Source of the DNA: Lachnospiraceae bacterium
GTDB lineage: Bacteria; Bacillota; Clostridia; Lachnospirales; Lachnospiraceae
DNA length: 64,000 nucleotides
NCBI GenBank assembly: GCA_013316825.1
Contig: WSLY01000004.1
Span: 54,969 to 118,968 of the forward strand
Direction of reading: 5' to 3'
Of the stretch, positions 9,025 through 17,099 are shown one piece after another. The notes beneath the pieces were generated by a model. That model ran no database searches, had not been told where the DNA came from, and saw only the letters and a program-made list of their open reading frames with translations. The position numbers were made by a program, and so were the translations under genes. Within the stretch, counting starts at the first letter, position 1. Each line of letters opens with the position of its first letter.

Positions 9025-10284
9025 GTGAAGAAAAAGGGATTGGTATGGCTGGTTATTATCTGTATGGCTGCAGGAATAGGCGGCTGCGGAAAGAGGGAAC
9101 CAGCGCAAAGTGAAGTACAAAACGAAACGGAAAATGCGGCCGAAGAGGAGAAAAATATGTTGAGAAACGGCGTCAATCATTTTGCTTATCAGTTATACGG
9201 ACGGCTCGATGGCGGAGAGAATGTTTTCTTTTCCCCCTACAGCCTTTGCAGCGCGCTCTCATTATTGAATCTGGGAGCCGGTACGGAGACGAAAAAGGAG
9301 TTGGAGACGCTTTTAGGGATTTCGGATATGGGTGCGTGGAGCAGCGCCATGAAAGCGTATCTGGAGACGGAATGGACGGATGAGACTTTTGTCCTGACAG
9401 CCAATTCCATCTGGCTGCAGCAGGGAGAAGCGTGGGCGGAAAATATTGAGGCGGATTTTTTGAATCCGGGGGCAGAATTTTTTAAGAGTGAGTTGTATGA
9501 AGCGGATTTTCAGGGAAATCCAGAAGATGCCATTGCAAGACTAAACAGGTGGGCGGAGGAAAACACGAATGGTATGATACCGGAGGTGATTGCAGAGCTT
9601 CCGCCTGCAACCGTTCTGATGTTGATGAATGCTGTGTACTTTGAAGGAAAGTGGGAAATTCCCTTTGTGGAGGAAAGCACACATGAGGAGACATTTTATG
9701 GAAATGACGGAGAGAAGAGAGTGGATATGATGCATCAGTACGGAGAGTACTATGCCTATATAGAATCCTGTGGCATGAAGGGCATTGCCATTCCGTACAA
9801 GGACTCGCCGCTTGTGATGAAGATATTTGTACCGCTTGCACCAAAAGGCGGTGAGGATATAGAGGCTTTGTTTGCGGCGCTGAATGATGCCGAAAGGGAA
9901 GCGCTTTTAGACAGCCTTGATGATGCAGACGAGAAAGAAATCGACCGCCTTGTAATTCCCAAATTTACCATGGAGCAGGAAATCAAGGGACTGCAGGAAA
10001 TTCTGCAGGATATGGGGATACAGGAAGCTTTTGCAGAGACGGCTGATTTTGATAAAATAGCGGAGGACCTGTATGTATCGCAGGTGCTGCACAAGGCAAA
10101 GATAGAAGTGGATGAGCAGGGCACCAAGGCGGCAGCCGTGACAGCGGTGGCAGCAGCCGGATGTGCGATGGTGGAAGAGAAAATACCGGTTATTTTTGAG
10201 GCGGACAGACCTTTCATCTATGTGATTCAGGATACAAGGACAGGTATGATTCTGTTTATGGGCAGAGTCAGCCACTTAGAGTAA
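9025..10284 (+). CDS. Serpin family protease inhibitor, lipoprotein (copy 1)
   Basis: A secreted serpin of 419 residues. Serpins trap serine or cysteine proteases through a reactive-centre loop. The N-terminus is a lipoprotein signal with lipobox IGGC, so it should be tethered outside the membrane. Core motifs are present: NVFFSPYSLCSALSLLNLGA near the N-terminus, NAVYFEGKW in the middle, the hinge EQGTKAAAVTAVAA, and the C-terminal DRPFIYVIQDTRTGMILFMGRV. The hinge keeps the small residues needed for loop insertion, so it is probably inhibitory. I chose the GTG start because GGGAGG lies just upstream; an ATG-frame extension to 8980 lacks one. It is followed 13 bp later by a paralogue. Confidence 0.92.
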   Translation: MKKKGLVWLVIICMAAGIGGCGKREPAQSEVQNETENAAEEEKNMLRNGVNHFAYQLYGRLDGGENVFFSPYSLCSALSLLNLGAGTETKKELETLLGISDMGAWSSAMKAYLETEWTDETFVLTANSIWLQQGEAWAENIEADFLNPGAEFFKSELYEADFQGNPEDAIARLNRWAEENTNGMIPEVIAELPPATVLMLMNAVYFEGKWEIPFVEESTHEETFYGNDGEKRVDMMHQYGEYYAYIESCGMKGIAIPYKDSPLVMKIFVPLAPKGGEDIEALFAALNDAEREALLDSLDDADEKEIDRLVIPKFTMEQEIKGLQEILQDMGIQEAFAETADFDKIAEDLYVSQVLHKAKIEVDEQGTKAAAVTAVAAAGCAMVEEKIPVIFEADRPFIYVIQDTRTGMILFMGRVSHLE

Positions 10285-10297
10285 GGAGGCAGGTGCC

Positions 10298-11614
10298 ATG
10301 AAGAAGAGAGTGTGTGCGTTACTGCTTGTTTTTTGTATGTTTGTTGGGACTGCAGGATGCGGGAAGCCGCAGCCGGAAGCGCCGTCAGGACCGCAGGGAC
10401 ATTCCGACGTGCCCCAAACAGAAAATGGGGATACAGGCGATGGAAGCATAGTTTCTTATGACGACGAGGAGATGGAGCTGCTGCGAAATGGTGTCAATAC
10501 CTTTGCGTACAATCTGTATGAGCGTTTGGATGGAGAAGAAAATGTTTTCTTTTCTCCCTACAGCCTTTGCAGCGCGCTTTCTCTGTTAAATCTGGGAGCG
10601 GGCACCGAGACGAAGGAGGAGCTGGATATACTTATGGGGATTACAGATGCGGCGGCGTGGAACAACGCCATGCGTGCCTATCTGGAAACGCAATGGCAGG
10701 ACGACACCTTTGTCTTGACGGCAAACTCCATCTGGATGCGCGAAGGAAAAGAGTGGGCGGAAGAAATAGAGGCAGATTTTTTGAATCCGGCAAAGGATTT
10801 TTACCGGAGCGAGCTGTATGAGTCAGACTTTGCAAAAGACCCGAAGGGTGCGCTGGAAAGGATAAATAAATGGGCAAGTGATAACACGGAGGGAATGATA
10901 CCGCAGGTGTTAAATGAGCTGCCTGCAGATACGGCTATGATACTGATGAATGCCGTGTATTTTGAGGGGAAATGGGAAGCGCCTTTTATGGAGGAAGATA
11001 CCTATGAGCAGATTTTTGCAGGGACCGCGGGCGAGAAGGAAGTGGAGATGATGCATCAGTACAATGAATACTATGCCTATGTAGAGACTGATGCGATAGC
11101 AGGCTGCGGTATAAAAGGGATTGCGCTGCCCTATGAGAATTCGCCTTTGGTTATGAAGATATTTATTCCTGACGGAAGAGGGGACATTGTCTCTTTGTTT
11201 GACGCGCTGAGCATAGAAGAAAAGGAAGCGCTTTTAGATAGTCTGGATAATGCGGACAGGGAGAAAATTACCCGTCTGACGATTCCCAAATTTACGATGG
11301 AGCAAGAGATAAAAGGCTTGAATGCGCTTTTGCAAAAGATGGGTATGAAGACAGCCTTTGATATGGACAACGCTGATTTTGACAAGATAGCGGAGGAGTT
11401 ATATGTGTCTTGGGTGCTGCATAAAGCGAAAATCGAGGTGAATGAACAGGGAACCAAGGCGTCAGCCGTGACGACAATCGTTACAAACGACGCTTGCGCT
11501 CCCATGGAGGAAGAGCCGATTGTCTTTGAGGCGGACCGGCCTTTTATCTATGTGATTCAAGATACGAGGACGGGAATGATTTTATTTATGGGGCGGGTGA
11601 ATAATCTGGATTGA
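10298..11614 (+). CDS. Serpin family protease inhibitor, lipoprotein (copy 2)
   Basis: A second serpin, 438 residues, clearly a tandem duplicate of its neighbour: long stretches of the core are near-identical. It has its own lipoprotein signal (lipobox TAGC) and a longer acidic, Pro/Gly-rich linker at about 25-55. The hinge EQGTKASAVTT is kept, but the reactive loop then diverges strongly (IVTNDACAPMEEEP against VAAAGCAMVEEKIP in copy 1), which would change protease specificity. It starts after GGAGG and should be in one transcript with copy 1. Gut Clostridia serpins that inhibit elastase-type proteases are known; targets here are not predictable. Confidence 0.92.
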   Translation: MKKRVCALLLVFCMFVGTAGCGKPQPEAPSGPQGHSDVPQTENGDTGDGSIVSYDDEEMELLRNGVNTFAYNLYERLDGEENVFFSPYSLCSALSLLNLGAGTETKEELDILMGITDAAAWNNAMRAYLETQWQDDTFVLTANSIWMREGKEWAEEIEADFLNPAKDFYRSELYESDFAKDPKGALERINKWASDNTEGMIPQVLNELPADTAMILMNAVYFEGKWEAPFMEEDTYEQIFAGTAGEKEVEMMHQYNEYYAYVETDAIAGCGIKGIALPYENSPLVMKIFIPDGRGDIVSLFDALSIEEKEALLDSLDNADREKITRLTIPKFTMEQEIKGLNALLQKMGMKTAFDMDNADFDKIAEELYVSWVLHKAKIEVNEQGTKASAVTTIVTNDACAPMEEEPIVFEADRPFIYVIQDTRTGMILFMGRVNNLD

Positions 11615-11637
11615 CAGGAAAGGAGAGTGGATGAGGC

Positions 11638-11850
11638 TGATTCCGGCGGGGGGTCAAAGTTGTCAAATGCATTGACGGAGCCTGATGAAATTCGTACAAT
11701 TACAATATGATAATGGCGGCAGGAAAGAGTGGGGATATCACATTCCATTAAGCATTGAGAAAAGGCGGAGCGGCTTGTTGGTTGCTTCGTTTTTCTTTAA
11801 CCGAAAAATTACCTAAAAAGATCAGGGCTTTTGACACCCTAATCCCAAAA
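11638..11850. repeat. Degenerate terminal-inverted-repeat element (related to 16862-17096)
   Basis: The right end at 11821-11850, read on the minus strand, carries TGTCAAAAGCCCTGAT, almost the same as the left end of the palindrome at 16862-17096 (TGTCAAAGGCCCTGATT). The left end at 11638-11660 (TGATTCCGG...GGGTCAAAG) is a weaker match. The interior shows no clear palindrome and no gene. It lies between serpin 2 and the solute-binding lipoprotein. I read it as a decayed copy of the same small element; the left boundary is uncertain. Confidence 0.4.
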
Positions 11851-11877
11851 TGAATAAATAGGGAAAGGAAAACAGCT

Positions 11878-13965
11878 ATGAAAAGAAAGGGATTGCTATC
11901 AGTTTTACTGGCAATATTGCTGCTCATTTCGGGATGTACGGGTAAGGACGGCGGACGGAAACCACAGGCTGGTATTGCGGAGAATGGAGCAAATGCAATA
12001 GAAGGCGAAGAAGCTGACATGGATGTCAGTGAGAACCGTGTGGGAAATGACGACGTGGAAGCCGGAAGCGGGGCGCTGCCAAAAGAGTATGATGCTTCTT
12101 ATTGGAAATATGATTTGGAGCTGATATCTGCGGAGGCGGACTTTCTGGTAGAAGAGGGAGAGTTTTTTTTATCAGCGCAGTATTATCAGGGAGAAGGCAT
12201 ATGCTTTTATGGAAATGCCGAGGGACAGCTGCTTTGCTATCACGCGGCAGGCGGAGAAAAGGAATTGCTTTTGGAAGGACTGCCGGAGTCATATCTCGTG
12301 CCGTCAGTCAGGTGGTATCGGGATTCGGAAAATTTTTATGTCTGTCAGAAGGAATCTCTTATCATACTGGATATAAACGGACAGCAGACATACAAGCTGG
12401 ATGCAGGAGGCAATATTAGCGGAATATGCAGCACGCAGAGCGAAGACATTGCGCTGCTGGTAAACAGTGTGCAGGGCAGCGGTTATATGGTTCTGACGCT
12501 GGATAAGGAGAAAAGTGCGTTGGCAGGCAGGACTGTGGTGCAGGATTTTTTTGCCGTATCGACAGGATATGAATCCGATATTCTGGTTATGACCTGGCAG
12601 GGCGTATATGATTTGAATCTGAAGAACGGGGAAAAAGTATGGCACATGAAATGGGAGGGAACCAGCTATACAACCGGCGCAGGAGAAAAAGCGCCATGCG
12701 CTTTTATTATGCAGGAGCAAGGAAGAGTAGAGCAGATAGCGTCAAATTATGACGGGCAGTTTTTTGTGGAAAGTCTCTGCAAAATCAATCCGAGTGCAAG
12801 CGGGAAAATTCTGCTGACATATAGGACTTCTGTAGCAAGTTCTGAGGAAAAGCAGTTGATTGCACAGTTCAATAAAGAGAATGAGGAATATTATGTGGTT
12901 TTGGAAGAGCGCGGCGATATGTACTGGGTGGATTATAACAACCGGAACAGCATGGAGATTGCCGCGGGGAAGGGACCGGATATTATAACTACCGGGGCTG
13001 TGCGGGATATGTCCAATTTGGCAGAAAGGGGAGCTTTGGAAAATTTGGAGCCTTATCTGCAGGAAAGCGGTATTAGGCGGGAGGATTACTTTTCGTCGGC
13101 AATGCAGGATTTGGGGATGGAAAACGGTATCTATGGAGTGGGAAGAAGCATGAAGCTCAGCGTCTTATATATCAGGGAGGATTTTGTGGAGGATGCGCAG
13201 AATACCGGTTTGGAAGAACTGCTGGACAATATGGAAGCCTGCAGCGACAATGTAGTCTTAAGCTCTAGCTTTGGGTATGATTCTGCAGCAGTGCTATGGC
13301 TTTTTCTGCATATGTCGGATGACCTTTTCGGTATGGTGGATTGGGAAAACAAAACCTGTGATTTCAGCGGGGAGCTTTGGGAACGCATGCTAAGCGTGGC
13401 GGGAAAGTACGGTGTGACGGAGCGCAATACAGGCGCAGAAGAGATTTCCTGTATGCTTCCGGTGAGAAGCGTGGGCGAATTTGCAAGGATAGAGGCGGAG
13501 TCGCAAAGCAGGGGCATGACAGCGGTGGGATATCCTGTAAACGGCGGAATGGCGGCGAGAATCTTTACAGGAACGATTGCCATAAACGCGTCTTCCGCGA
13601 ATAAGGAGGGTGCATGGGAATTTATTGAATATCTCTTGAGCGAGGAAGTGCAGAGACAGGTCGCAGAAAACTCTTTTTCGGTAAATAGAAAGATATTTCA
13701 GGAGGCCGTGGATAAGGCGGACAAGGAAAATGTGTACGCCTATAATAAGTGGTATCCGGCACAGGAGATTTATATTACGGATGAAAGTATAGCCAATTGC
13801 CTTATGTGGATTGAAGGAGCGAGACCGGAACCGGCAAATACGCAATACATTCTGCGTATTGTGCAGGAGGAGGCGGCGTATTATTTTGCGGGAGATAAGA
13901 ATACAGAGGAGGTCAGCGCGACGATAGAGAACAGGGTAAGGCTTTATCTTGCGGAGATGGATTGA
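11878..13965 (+). CDS. Lipoprotein: propeller-like N-terminal region plus ABC sugar-binding domain
   Basis: A 695-residue lipoprotein (lipobox ISGC near residue 20). Residues about 60-290 contain repeated short strands with aromatic/Gly turns and look beta-propeller-like (for example SVRWYRDSENFYVCQ, ILDINGQQTYKLD). Residues about 305-690 match family 1 extracellular solute-binding proteins (ILLTYRTSVASSEEKQLIAQF, GPDIITTGAVRDMSNLAERG, and the C-terminal NKEGAWEFIEYLLSEEVQ). It is much longer than an ordinary binding protein (about 420-450). No permease genes are adjacent, so it may serve a distant importer or act as a sensor. It starts after AGGGAAAGG. Confidence 0.8.
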   Translation: MKRKGLLSVLLAILLLISGCTGKDGGRKPQAGIAENGANAIEGEEADMDVSENRVGNDDVEAGSGALPKEYDASYWKYDLELISAEADFLVEEGEFFLSAQYYQGEGICFYGNAEGQLLCYHAAGGEKELLLEGLPESYLVPSVRWYRDSENFYVCQKESLIILDINGQQTYKLDAGGNISGICSTQSEDIALLVNSVQGSGYMVLTLDKEKSALAGRTVVQDFFAVSTGYESDILVMTWQGVYDLNLKNGEKVWHMKWEGTSYTTGAGEKAPCAFIMQEQGRVEQIASNYDGQFFVESLCKINPSASGKILLTYRTSVASSEEKQLIAQFNKENEEYYVVLEERGDMYWVDYNNRNSMEIAAGKGPDIITTGAVRDMSNLAERGALENLEPYLQESGIRREDYFSSAMQDLGMENGIYGVGRSMKLSVLYIREDFVEDAQNTGLEELLDNMEACSDNVVLSSSFGYDSAAVLWLFLHMSDDLFGMVDWENKTCDFSGELWERMLSVAGKYGVTERNTGAEEISCMLPVRSVGEFARIEAESQSRGMTAVGYPVNGGMAARIFTGTIAINASSANKEGAWEFIEYLLSEEVQRQVAENSFSVNRKIFQEAVDKADKENVYAYNKWYPAQEIYITDESIANCLMWIEGARPEPANTQYILRIVQEEAAYYFAGDKNTEEVSATIENRVRLYLAEMD

Positions 13966-14101
13966 GGGAGGGAACTGTCGGGGAAAAATTTTTGTGAAAA
14001 TTGCGTGAAAGGACTACCTTTTCTTTGAAAGATAGATTATAATGGTAGGGCGCATGACGTAGTGTTTGGGCGGCGGCGCAGGAAAAGGAAGGAGATGCAC
14101 C

Positions 14102-15703
14102 ATGTCAGAGAAAGCAAAATCACAAAATGAAGCATCGCAGAAGGTTGTGACTAGGTACGATAGAAAGGTACAGAGAAGGAAGGAAGCGGAGTTAAAAGAG
14201 AAGAAGAGAAGGGCAATAAGCAGGGTGGTCGGCATTGTCATTCTTGCGGCAATTGTTATCGGATTGGTTTCCATACCGGTCAGGAATTATGCAGCAGCTC
14301 ATTCTCCTTATATTACAGTAGGCGGGCATGATATTACAAAGGTTGAGTTTGATTATTATTATAATCTTGCAAGCAGCGATTATATTAATACCTACGGGAC
14401 GTATCTTGCCTATATGGGCTTTAATGCAAGCGGGGATTATGCTTCGCAGGCATATAGCGAGACGATGTCATGGAAGGATTATTTTGAACAGCTTGCCGTG
14501 GATGCCATCCGGCAGAATAAGGCATTGTTAGATGCGGCGCAGGCGGCGGGCTTTACCTATGATACTTCAAAGGAGTATGCGTCCTTCGCAGAATCTGCCA
14601 AGACATCTGCTGCTGCAGCAGGAGAGTCCATTAACAGATATTATAAGCTGACTTTTGGAAGGTATGCTACGGTTTCCGGACTGAAGCCCTATGTAGAGGA
14701 AGGCTATCTGGCTGCTGCTTATTACAAGCATGTGGCGGAGGAGAGGGCGGCTACTGCAGAAGCAATTCAGGCATATTATGATGTGAATCAGGCAAGTTAT
14801 GACAGTGTGGATTATAAGCTTACGGAGATAAGCGCCGAGATTCCGGAAGCGCAGACCGTGACGGATGGGGACGGCAATCCAAGTACCATCGAGCCTACCG
14901 AGGAAGAAATTCAGGCGGCAATGGATGAGGCAAAGAAGGAAGCGAATGTGGCGCTGCTCGCGATTGCGGAGGAAGGCACAGAGCATAATGGTATGCTGCA
15001 GTCGGGTATTTCTACAAAATACAGGGACTGGCTGTTTGACGATGCAAGAGAAGAAGGCGATACCACTGTTATTGAGGATGCGGATGCACACAAGTATTAT
15101 GTATTGCAGTTTGTAAAGCGCTATCTCGACGATGCTGCTACCGCCAATGTCCGTGTCATTGCGACAACGACTGCGAACGGAGAGGATATTCTTGCGGAGC
15201 ACAGCGCCGCAGGCGGAACGGAAGAGGCGTTTATTGAACTGGTGAAAAAGTACAGCATCGATAACTATAGCGCGGCAGAGGATGGTCTTTATAAGGAAGT
15301 GACGGCATCTTCCCTGAACAGTGCGTTCAGTGAGTGGATTTTTACGCAGGAGCGCAAGCCGGGTGATACGGTTACCCTTGTACAGGACGGAACTACTTTC
15401 GTACTGTACTACGTCGGAGAAGGCCGCCCCGAGTGGCAGGTGAAAATTGCCAATACGCTTCTCGGCGATACCATGGACGAGTATTTAAATGAGATAAAGG
15501 AAGGCTGTGAAGTGTCCGACCCGAAGGGACGGCTGGCTTATCTGAAGGTGCAGGCGGCAGCAAATGCAGGTGGTAGTGAAAGTCAGGGAACGGAGCCCGC
15601 AGACGGCGGCAGCGAAAATCAGGGAACGGAGCCTGCCGACGGCGGCAGCGAAAATCAGGGAACGGAGCCTGCCGATGAAGGCAGCGAAGGTTCGGCAGAA
15701 TAA
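14102..15703 (+). CDS. Membrane-anchored peptidyl-prolyl isomerase-like (foldase) protein
   Basis: A 533-residue protein with a basic cytoplasmic N-terminus, one membrane segment at about 40-60 (VVGIVILAAIVIGLV) and a large external part. The region after it resembles SurA/PrsA-type foldases: a GGHDITKVEFDYYYN strand-helix near 75-90 and, near 400-450, the parvulin-end pattern SAFSEWIFTQERKPGDTVTLV. The catalytic residues of parvulin are not obvious, so isomerase activity is inferred. The C-terminus carries three 12-residue repeats (GGSENQGTEPAD). The start at 14102 is set by AAGGAGATG; a terminator follows. Confidence 0.75.
   Translation: MSEKAKSQNEASQKVVTRYDRKVQRRKEAELKEKKRRAISRVVGIVILAAIVIGLVSIPVRNYAAAHSPYITVGGHDITKVEFDYYYNLASSDYINTYGTYLAYMGFNASGDYASQAYSETMSWKDYFEQLAVDAIRQNKALLDAAQAAGFTYDTSKEYASFAESAKTSAAAAGESINRYYKLTFGRYATVSGLKPYVEEGYLAAAYYKHVAEERAATAEAIQAYYDVNQASYDSVDYKLTEISAEIPEAQTVTDGDGNPSTIEPTEEEIQAAMDEAKKEANVALLAIAEEGTEHNGMLQSGISTKYRDWLFDDAREEGDTTVIEDADAHKYYVLQFVKRYLDDAATANVRVIATTTANGEDILAEHSAAGGTEEAFIELVKKYSIDNYSAAEDGLYKEVTASSLNSAFSEWIFTQERKPGDTVTLVQDGTTFVLYYVGEGRPEWQVKIANTLLGDTMDEYLNEIKEGCEVSDPKGRLAYLKVQAAANAGGSESQGTEPADGGSENQGTEPADGGSENQGTEPADEGSEGSAE
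15569..15676 (+). repeat. Three 36-bp in-frame tandem repeats in the foldase tail
   Basis: Units at 15569-15604, 15605-15640 and 15641-15676 encode GGSESQGTEPAD, GGSENQGTEPAD and GGSENQGTEPAD. The last two units are nearly identical at DNA level, so copy number may vary. Confidence 0.9.
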
Positions 15704-15740
15704 AAAAGAGGCGTCTTCGTAAAAGAGGACGCCTTTTATC
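15704..15740. terminator. Bidirectional terminator between foldase and rubrerythrin
   Basis: AGGCGTC and GACGCCT form a stem with a loop of about 12 bases, flanked by a T-run on the right and an A-run on the left, so it can end transcripts from both convergent genes. Confidence 0.8.
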
Positions 15741-15757
15741 ATGCAAAAATAGAGGTT

Positions 15758-16375
15758 TTATTTGGCAAAATGCAGGTTTACGCCGGTATAGGGCGCAAGC
15801 TCCAGACGGATAAAGTAACCTCTATCGTGGTGACAGACAGGGCAGTATTCGGGAACGGAGGTGCCGCGGTAGATATTTCCACATTCCAGACACATCCATG
15901 CGGTTTCCACATCGGATACAAAAAGCTTATTCTGCTCCAGCAAATCGGCAAAGAGGCCAAAGCGGTCTCCATGCGTTTTTTCAATCTCGGCAATCATTTG
16001 AAAAGAAGCGGCAACGCCGGAAAATCCCTCTTTTGCTGCAATTTCCGCAAATTTTTTGTATACATCATCATGCTCCTCATATTCGTTATGCTGTGCAAGC
16101 CGAAGAAGCTTGGCGGTGTCCTGACTGATATCAATGGGATACGCGCCGTCAATCCGAATGTTTTCTCCGCTTAAGCTGCTCAGATGATTGTAAAAAATAG
16201 AGGCATGTTCTTTTTCCTGGTCTGCTGTAAAGCGGAATACGGCAGAAACCACATATAAATTTTGCTTCTTTGCCTGTGAAGCAGAAATGGTATAGCGGTT
16301 TCTTGCCTGACTTTCTCCGGCAAAAGCCCGCATCAAGTTGTCTTTTGTTTCGCTGTTCTTAAAATCTACTGCCAT
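15758..16375 (-). CDS. rbr: Rubrerythrin
   Basis: A 205-residue non-haem diiron peroxidase that reduces hydrogen peroxide in anaerobes. The four-helix domain shows FAGESQARNRYT and TADQEKEHASIF iron-ligand motifs, and the C-terminal rubredoxin-like domain has CLECGNIY and CPVCHHDRG supplying four cysteines. The start at 16375 is set by AGGAGAG; the longer frame upstream overlaps the neighbouring gene without a ribosome site. The superoxide reductase gene begins the same minus-strand unit 58 bp upstream: its product is peroxide, which rubrerythrin removes. Confidence 0.95.
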   Translation of the reverse strand: MAVDFKNSETKDNLMRAFAGESQARNRYTISASQAKKQNLYVVSAVFRFTADQEKEHASIFYNHLSSLSGENIRIDGAYPIDISQDTAKLLRLAQHNEYEEHDDVYKKFAEIAAKEGFSGVAASFQMIAEIEKTHGDRFGLFADLLEQNKLFVSDVETAWMCLECGNIYRGTSVPEYCPVCHHDRGYFIRLELAPYTGVNLHFAK

Positions 16376-16433
16376 GTTGACTCTCCTTTTATTTTTATTT
16401 TTCGGTTTCGAATTGTACAGCCAAGTTCCTGAC

Positions 16434-16820
16434 TTAAATATCCGTCTTCCAAAAGCCGTGCAGATTGCAATATGCATATGCCGCTACCGGCTTGTCGCCT
16501 TGCGCGAGAGCAAATTCTGCTTTGGGCTCGCCGTCCGGTGAAAGTTTTTTCCACTGGCTGCCCTGCGTGGTTTCCAGACAGACCCATTCTATGCTGTGTT
16601 CCGCACTCATGGGATGGGCGACGCTGCCCACAGAGACTGTCACCAGACTGCCGTTCACGGAAACACAGGGCAGATGCTTTTCTCCGGCGCCTTCTGATTT
16701 GGCGGGGTCGAGCTCCATGAAATTACTTCCGAGGCATTTTGCGGCTGCTTCCTTAGAGCCGGTTATCAAATGCAGAATACTTGACTTATCCTTACATGCA
16801 AAAAAAGTGTGATGTTCCAT
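16434..16820 (-). CDS. Superoxide reductase (desulfoferrodoxin-type, degenerate N-terminal centre)
   Basis: A 128-residue superoxide reductase that converts superoxide to hydrogen peroxide. All ligands of the catalytic iron (centre II) are visible: E47/H49 in GEKHLP, H69 in AHPM, H75 in AEHSIEW, and C118/H121 in CNLHGFW. The N-terminal desulforedoxin-like part is worn down: only one Cys remains where a CxxC pair is expected (FFACKDK, C9) and one where CC is expected (AKCLG, C29). Such a protein would lack the second, rubredoxin-like iron. The start has GGAGG. It is the upstream partner of rubrerythrin. Confidence 0.92.
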   Translation of the reverse strand: MEHHTFFACKDKSSILHLITGSKEAAAKCLGSNFMELDPAKSEGAGEKHLPCVSVNGSLVTVSVGSVAHPMSAEHSIEWVCLETTQGSQWKKLSPDGEPKAEFALAQGDKPVAAYAYCNLHGFWKTDI

Positions 16821-16861
16821 TTTTCCTCCATTCTGCCGCGAAGCGGCTTTGCCAATTATTT

Positions 16862-17096
16862 TGATTCTGGTGTCAAAGGCCCTGATTGAAGTTACCTGCT
16901 GTCAATTTGACCTGAGAATAGGTGTGCACTCCGTTGCGCCAAACATTTCAATGAGCCTCTAAAGCGAAAATCGTGTTCAGCAAAGGCTTCCACGATTTTT
17001 GAGTCTCATTTCCATGGCGCAAAAGTCGTTTACACCTATTCTTAGGTCAAATTGACAATCAACATTTTCCGACAGGACTTTTGACACCCGAATCTT
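16862..17096. repeat. 235-bp imperfect palindrome with terminal inverted repeats (MITE-like)
   Basis: The two halves mirror each other over the whole length. The best arm is 16900-16925 against 17032-17057: 26 bp with one mismatch. The outer ends (GATTCTGG.TGTCAAA) mirror TTTGACACCCGAATC at the right, and the inner part (AATGAGCCTC..AAATCGTG) mirrors CACGATTTTTGAGTCTCATT. The apex is near 16976-16990. It contains no gene. It sits directly after the stop codon of the oxidoreductase alpha-beta gene and before the superoxide reductase start. Copies elsewhere are not known to me, apart from the decayed relative at 11638-11850. Confidence 0.85.
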
Positions 17097-17099
17097 ATT

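Noticed and set aside
15569..15676. Regular 36-bp repeats that could suggest a CRISPR array
   Set aside because: The repeats are adjacent without spacers and are in frame with the foldase tail.
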